From Stramonita haemastoma (taxonomy: Eukaryota; Mollusca; Gastropoda; Neogastropoda; Muricidae), in the NCBI GenBank assembly GCA_030674155.1, contig CM060319.1, positions 3,083,568 to 3,147,567 on the forward strand: DNA of 64,000 bases, written 5' to 3'. The translations under genes and the position numbers were made by a program. Shown here in pieces: positions 61,753 to 64,000 of this stretch (positions are counted from its first letter, which is position 1; each line of letters starts with the position of its first letter). A model generated the notes under the pieces. The model was not told the origin of the DNA. It made no database searches and saw only the letters and a list, made by a program, of their open reading frames with translations.

Positions 61753-63065
61753 CTCACAACAAAACTGAACACTTACAGTTTGATCTCTGTTGTCCATCTG
61801 AGTCGTGACTTTCATCTCGGAATCCAAAGTAAGTCTGCAAGAGGTGGAAATTATTGATGATGGTGTTTTCTATACTAGTAGCATATTTGTACACACTTAA
61901 GTTCTTTTTTTTTTTCTTTATTCCCTTTTGAAATCTTGTTGCGTTATTATCTACATCATATGTAAACAATGTACTCCAATTACTCCTAAAAAGCAATGCA
62001 GTCATCCATAACATATGACGTGGTGTGCTACATCTTGCGCATCAGTTGATCAATGGGCTTGTAAAGTCCAATAAAAGAAATGGTTATATTGATATACATA
62101 TTGCTCTGATTTACATATAAATTTTTCTATTTCATCAAAACCCCTGCTCAATATTTGTATCATATGCTTTCCTCATTCTGAATATTCTGAGCAGAATATT
62201 AACACACTGGCGAAAAGCAACACATGTGCACACGCTTGTGCATACACACACACACACACAATTCATCAGAGGAAGAATGTATATCTTTACATACATAAAT
62301 ATATGACTTATTCAGATTGGTTTCGCAACTTTTGTCAACATACAACAATTTATCAACTAGAAACTGCAACTTTTTTTTTCTTATAAAAATGACCCATATA
62401 GCTTATCCTGCACTGTGGTTTATGTGCTGTTGAAAGTGAAATCAGTCTGCCTTCAGTCCTTGAAAATTATCCATGAAAAAACTTGCATTATTCTTATATC
62501 TTTTTGCTTTATCATCTTATATCTTTTTGCTTTATCACACAACCAGCAAATCATCACCAGAAGACTGAATCACAGTGCTCATCTGCTCAGCTGTGGCAAA
62601 ATTTCAATGTAAAAAATTATCACAGATATAGAAATGTATCAGAAAAAACCTGAAAACCACTCCTCCATTTGGAGAAAAGGAGAGGAATCAGCAGATCAGT
62701 AAAACAGATGGCAGGAGTGAGTAGTGACCAACTTAAAAAATAAATAAATAAAATTTTAAAAAACAGAATAGTGACAACTTTAGTCAGAGTCCACAAGTTC
62801 TGCATTCAGCCTAGTCAACAAGAAGGCATATGCATGGATTTTTCTACAAATTTTAAACACATAAAAAAAAACCCTAAAAAACCCCAGGTCCACCTGATAA
62901 TACTGAGTGGCTTACAATCCCCCAGTAACAGTTGTTTTTAAAACACATCAAAAGCTATGTCCCCATTACTCCAACTTACCAAGTCTCGACGACCGTACAT
63001 TTCATTCACTGGTAGAGTGGCTGCCCTTAGTGTTCCGTACGTAAGGCCATATCCAGGTTTAGGGG
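57756..63065 (-). CDS. abLIM-like actin-binding protein, C-terminal six exons (partial gene)
   Basis: Six exons, listed separately, join into one open frame of 155 residues plus a split first codon, ending in a stop. All boundaries are GT-AG and every phase matches. The last two exons form a villin headpiece: a D-V-D-R-x-R-L-E segment, then H-L-S, then a W-K-R-N-D-M-K-K-K helix ending L-D-L-Y. In the family this domain binds F-actin. The D-V-D-R-x-R-L-E lead-in and the W-K-R-N-D-M-K-K-K tail resemble abLIM and dematin more than villin. The upstream part is Ser/Thr/Pro-rich linker, as in abLIM. The N-terminal LIM domains that define abLIM are not in the window, so dematin-like is the alternative. 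The usual final Phe is Tyr here. No exon was found between 63066 and 64000, so the gene continues off the right edge. Confidence 0.85.
58425..58830 (-). mobile_element. tRNA-derived SINE, reverse orientation, diverged
   Basis: On the minus strand it begins with a tRNA-like head (GGCAGGAGAGTTAAGATATTC, then a B-box-like stretch near 58770-58790). It continues with the shared SINE body: GGCCCTATGTGCAAATGCA, then GCAGAACATCTTGGGCTC and AGTAGGCCATTTTGTGCTGG. It lies inside the abLIM-like intron between the last two exons. Confidence 0.75.
59027..59098 (-). CDS. abLIM-like gene, villin headpiece N-terminal exon
   Basis: The exon is 72 nt, 24 codons, phase 0 at both ends. The acceptor is TGTTTCAG and the donor is GAG|GTAAGT. 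The peptide begins [12 protein letters not shown] and ends in D-V-D-R-N-R-L-E. In abLIM and dematin the matching segment is a P-Y-E...V-D-R-x-R-L-E stretch directly before the headpiece core. Confidence 0.85.
59289..59458. repeat. 42-43 bp tandem repeat, about four copies
   Basis: The unit contains CCCTAGTGTTTGTGCCATTG followed by ATTTTTAACA and CTGAACTTTA. It lies in the abLIM-like intron upstream of the headpiece exon. No function is suggested. Confidence 0.85.
59778..60035. repeat. TGTC/TGTG compound microsatellite
   Basis: About 258 bp of TGTCTGTC, TGTGTGTC and TATGTGTC variants sit directly next to the donor of the exon at 60039-60137. The tract is open in several frames but only through Cys/Val/Ser/Leu repeats. 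Confidence 0.95.
60039..60137 (-). CDS. abLIM-like gene, exon before the headpiece
   Basis: The exon is 99 nt, 33 whole codons, phase 0 at both ends. The acceptor is TGTTGTCAG (in a TG-rich tract) and the donor is G|GTAAGA. It starts [20 protein letters not shown] and ends ECDPP. Low-complexity DNA flanks both sides: a (TGTC)n compound repeat lies immediately past the donor and a (CA)n tract immediately before the acceptor. A partial second copy of this exon lies at 60283-60357. Confidence 0.8.
60140..60280. repeat. (CA)n and 26-bp GATAACACA tandem repeat
   Basis: CA dinucleotide tracts alternate with units at a 26-bp period starting at about 60181, 60207 and 60233. They separate the real exon from its partial copy and probably mediated that duplication. 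Confidence 0.85.
60283..60357 (-). pseudogene. Partial tandem copy of the abLIM-like exon (acceptor and 5' half only)
   Basis: This copies 60081-60155 at an offset of 202 bp, with one substitution inside the exon part. It keeps the TGTCAG acceptor and the codons [19 protein letters not shown], then breaks into CA-rich repeat with no matching donor. Between the two copies lie about three units of a 26-bp repeat (ggataacacatgataac plus CA). If spliced in, it would add unrelated residues, so it is probably a dead exon or a splicing decoy. Confidence 0.8.
60387..60485 (+). mobile_element. SINE 3' end (tRNA-type family), truncated
   Basis: It has the tail signature of the full SINE at 49856-50215: TTTACAAAACTGCATACACA, then GGAAATGGATGTAA, then GCTTATTCCATTATCCT and ATAAAATAAA. 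The head is missing. Shorter tails of the same family occur at 63484-63530 and, degraded, at 63833-63895. Confidence 0.75.
60854..60894 (-). CDS. abLIM-like gene, small linker exon
   Basis: The exon is 41 nt. The acceptor is TTGTCCACAG above 60894 and the donor is G|GTGAGT. Two bases complete the split Tyr codon, then it reads [13 protein letters not shown] and ends on a codon boundary. It is rich in Ser and Thr, so phosphorylation sites are plausible. A five-copy 32-bp minisatellite abuts the acceptor on the intron side. An exon this small is a candidate for alternative splicing, which is inference. Confidence 0.7.
60901..61065. repeat. 32-bp minisatellite, about five copies
   Basis: The unit is close to CTGTGAAATGACAGGCAGTG plus TTAACCTTCATG. 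It lies in the abLIM-like intron and touches the acceptor region of the 41-nt exon. Copies differ by a few bases. Confidence 0.85.
61777..61834 (-). CDS. abLIM-like gene, linker exon
   Basis: The exon is 58 nt, with acceptor TCTTGCAG and donor T|GTAAGT. It reads [19 protein letters not shown] and leaves one base of a Tyr codon that the next exon completes. The acidic, Ser-rich composition suits a disordered linker. A (TA)n tract lies about 25 bp downstream in the intron. Confidence 0.75.
62980..63065 (-). CDS. abLIM-like gene, most upstream exon visible
   Basis: The exon is 86 nt. The acceptor is AATTTCAG just above 63065 and the donor is G|GTAAGT below 62980. It starts with two bases of a split codon, reads 28 codons and ends on a codon boundary. 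The peptide has a [10 protein letters not shown] stretch and ends in YGRRDL. It lies in the linker between the LIM region and the headpiece; no domain is recognised in it. Its identity rests on its phase match with the next exon. Confidence 0.7.
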
Positions 63066-63699
63066 CTGAAATTCACATCTTGAAATAAAGTTCCGCAGGC
63101 AAAAACAGATCAGATAAATTACAATGGACATTTTTAGAACACACTCTTCCACTCGTGGAGGTAAAACAAAGCACTTTACATCAAAACAATGAAAACCAAA
63201 AAAAAAACCAAACCCTTAGCAATATATGATAACCTTGTAAAAGCATAAAGTAGCAAAACATGCTTAAATACATAATAATAAAATAAAAAAACAACAAATA
63301 ACTACATAAGAACAAAAAGAATGACTGATAACAACTTACATAGATGTCCTTTTCAAAACTAAAAATCACGCACACACTCACTCATTCACTCACTCGCACA
63401 ATACGCACCCATATATAACTGCTAAGCTTAAGTAAAACATTCAAGTATCAGAACAGGAGACACGCATCTTCTGGATTTAAAAAAGCACATGAATGCTTAT
63501 TCCATTATCCTCGATATAAAACAACAGATAAATGAAAGTACTTCACTACCTGTGCAATAATTACATTGTGCACACTACATCCAACCAGGCCTGAAAAAAA
63601 CAGAAAAGAATAAAGCACTCAAAAAAGTTACTTCCCTTGGCTTACACACCTGCCCAAGGGAGTGTTTGCACATGCTCACACATGTGTGCGCACATTCAT

Positions 63700-63765
63700 A
63701 CACACACACCTGTCTGCATGTAAGTGCACACAAACGCACGCACGCACGCACACACGCATGCACAC

Positions 63766-63803
<38 letters not shown>

Positions 63804-63830
63804 ACACACACACACACACTCACTCACTTT
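63700..63830. repeat. (CA)n microsatellite
   Basis: A CA-rich tract with CACG interruptions, in the presumed intron of the abLIM-like gene. Other short tracts in this part of the window are (CA)n at about 60490-60580, (TA)n at 61729-61752 and (CT)n at 63899-63925. Confidence 0.95.
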
Positions 63831-64000
63831 CTAAGAATTGGATGTAAAAAAAAAAAAAAAGCATGCTATGTTTATCACCCTATTATTCCTTGATTAGCTC
63901 TCTCTCTCTATCTCTCTCTCTCTGTTTAAACTTCTGAATGAAATTTAACAATAAAATGTTATACAAAGAAAGGACAAAATTATGACACATAATCTCTATC

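Overview
The window looks like nuclear DNA of an animal, most likely a caenogastropod mollusc. Three things point there. Introns are long, with GT-AG boundaries, and microsatellites are everywhere. Several tRNA-derived SINE families are present, including one whose body matches a repeat I recall as abundant in gastropod transcripts. The only conventional gene is an animal cytoskeletal gene. The assignment to a gastropod rests on memory of that SINE; the assignment to an animal is firm. No bacterial genes, rRNA genes, functional tRNA genes or CRISPR arrays were seen.

About 2.46-46.3 kb (two thirds of the window) is one tandem structure with three levels. Level 1 is short minisatellites (17, 24, about 37, 40 and 52 bp) built from variants of CTTCATCATCACCAGGA, plus a separate G/A-rich minisatellite. 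Level 2 is exon-sized modules of six types, called alpha, beta, gamma, delta, epsilon and zeta here. Each opens with a pyrimidine tract plus AG. Most close with AAG followed by GTATGG, inside a decayed fragment of a non-LTR retrotransposon reverse transcriptase (Q-G, L-Y-I-N-D and A-D-D-T motifs still readable). Level 3 is a higher-order unit alpha-(spacer, SINEs, G/A minisatellite)-beta-gamma-delta-epsilon-zeta of 8-10 kb. Three units are full (starting at about 13.5, 23.2 and 31.35 kb), two are shorter (2.7 and 9.2 kb), and one is old and diverged (40-46.3 kb). SINE insertions shared between units, or private to one, date the amplification steps.

46.82-48.39 kb is a DNA transposon-like element with 16-bp perfect terminal inverted repeats, full of poly-C/(CT)n and carrying four CRE-like sites. 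48.4-50.9 kb has no recognised gene and holds one full SINE.

57.76-63.07 kb, on the minus strand, holds the last six coding exons of an actin-binding LIM protein (abLIM)-like gene, ending in a villin headpiece domain. All splice phases agree and the frame is open to the stop. The 5' part of the gene (LIM domains) would lie beyond the right edge. The A-rich, gene-free 50.9-57.75 kb below the stop codon may be its long 3' UTR. One of its exons has a partial tandem copy that keeps the acceptor but has lost the donor.

Most long open frames in the window come from minisatellites and microsatellites that lack stop codons, and are not annotated as genes.
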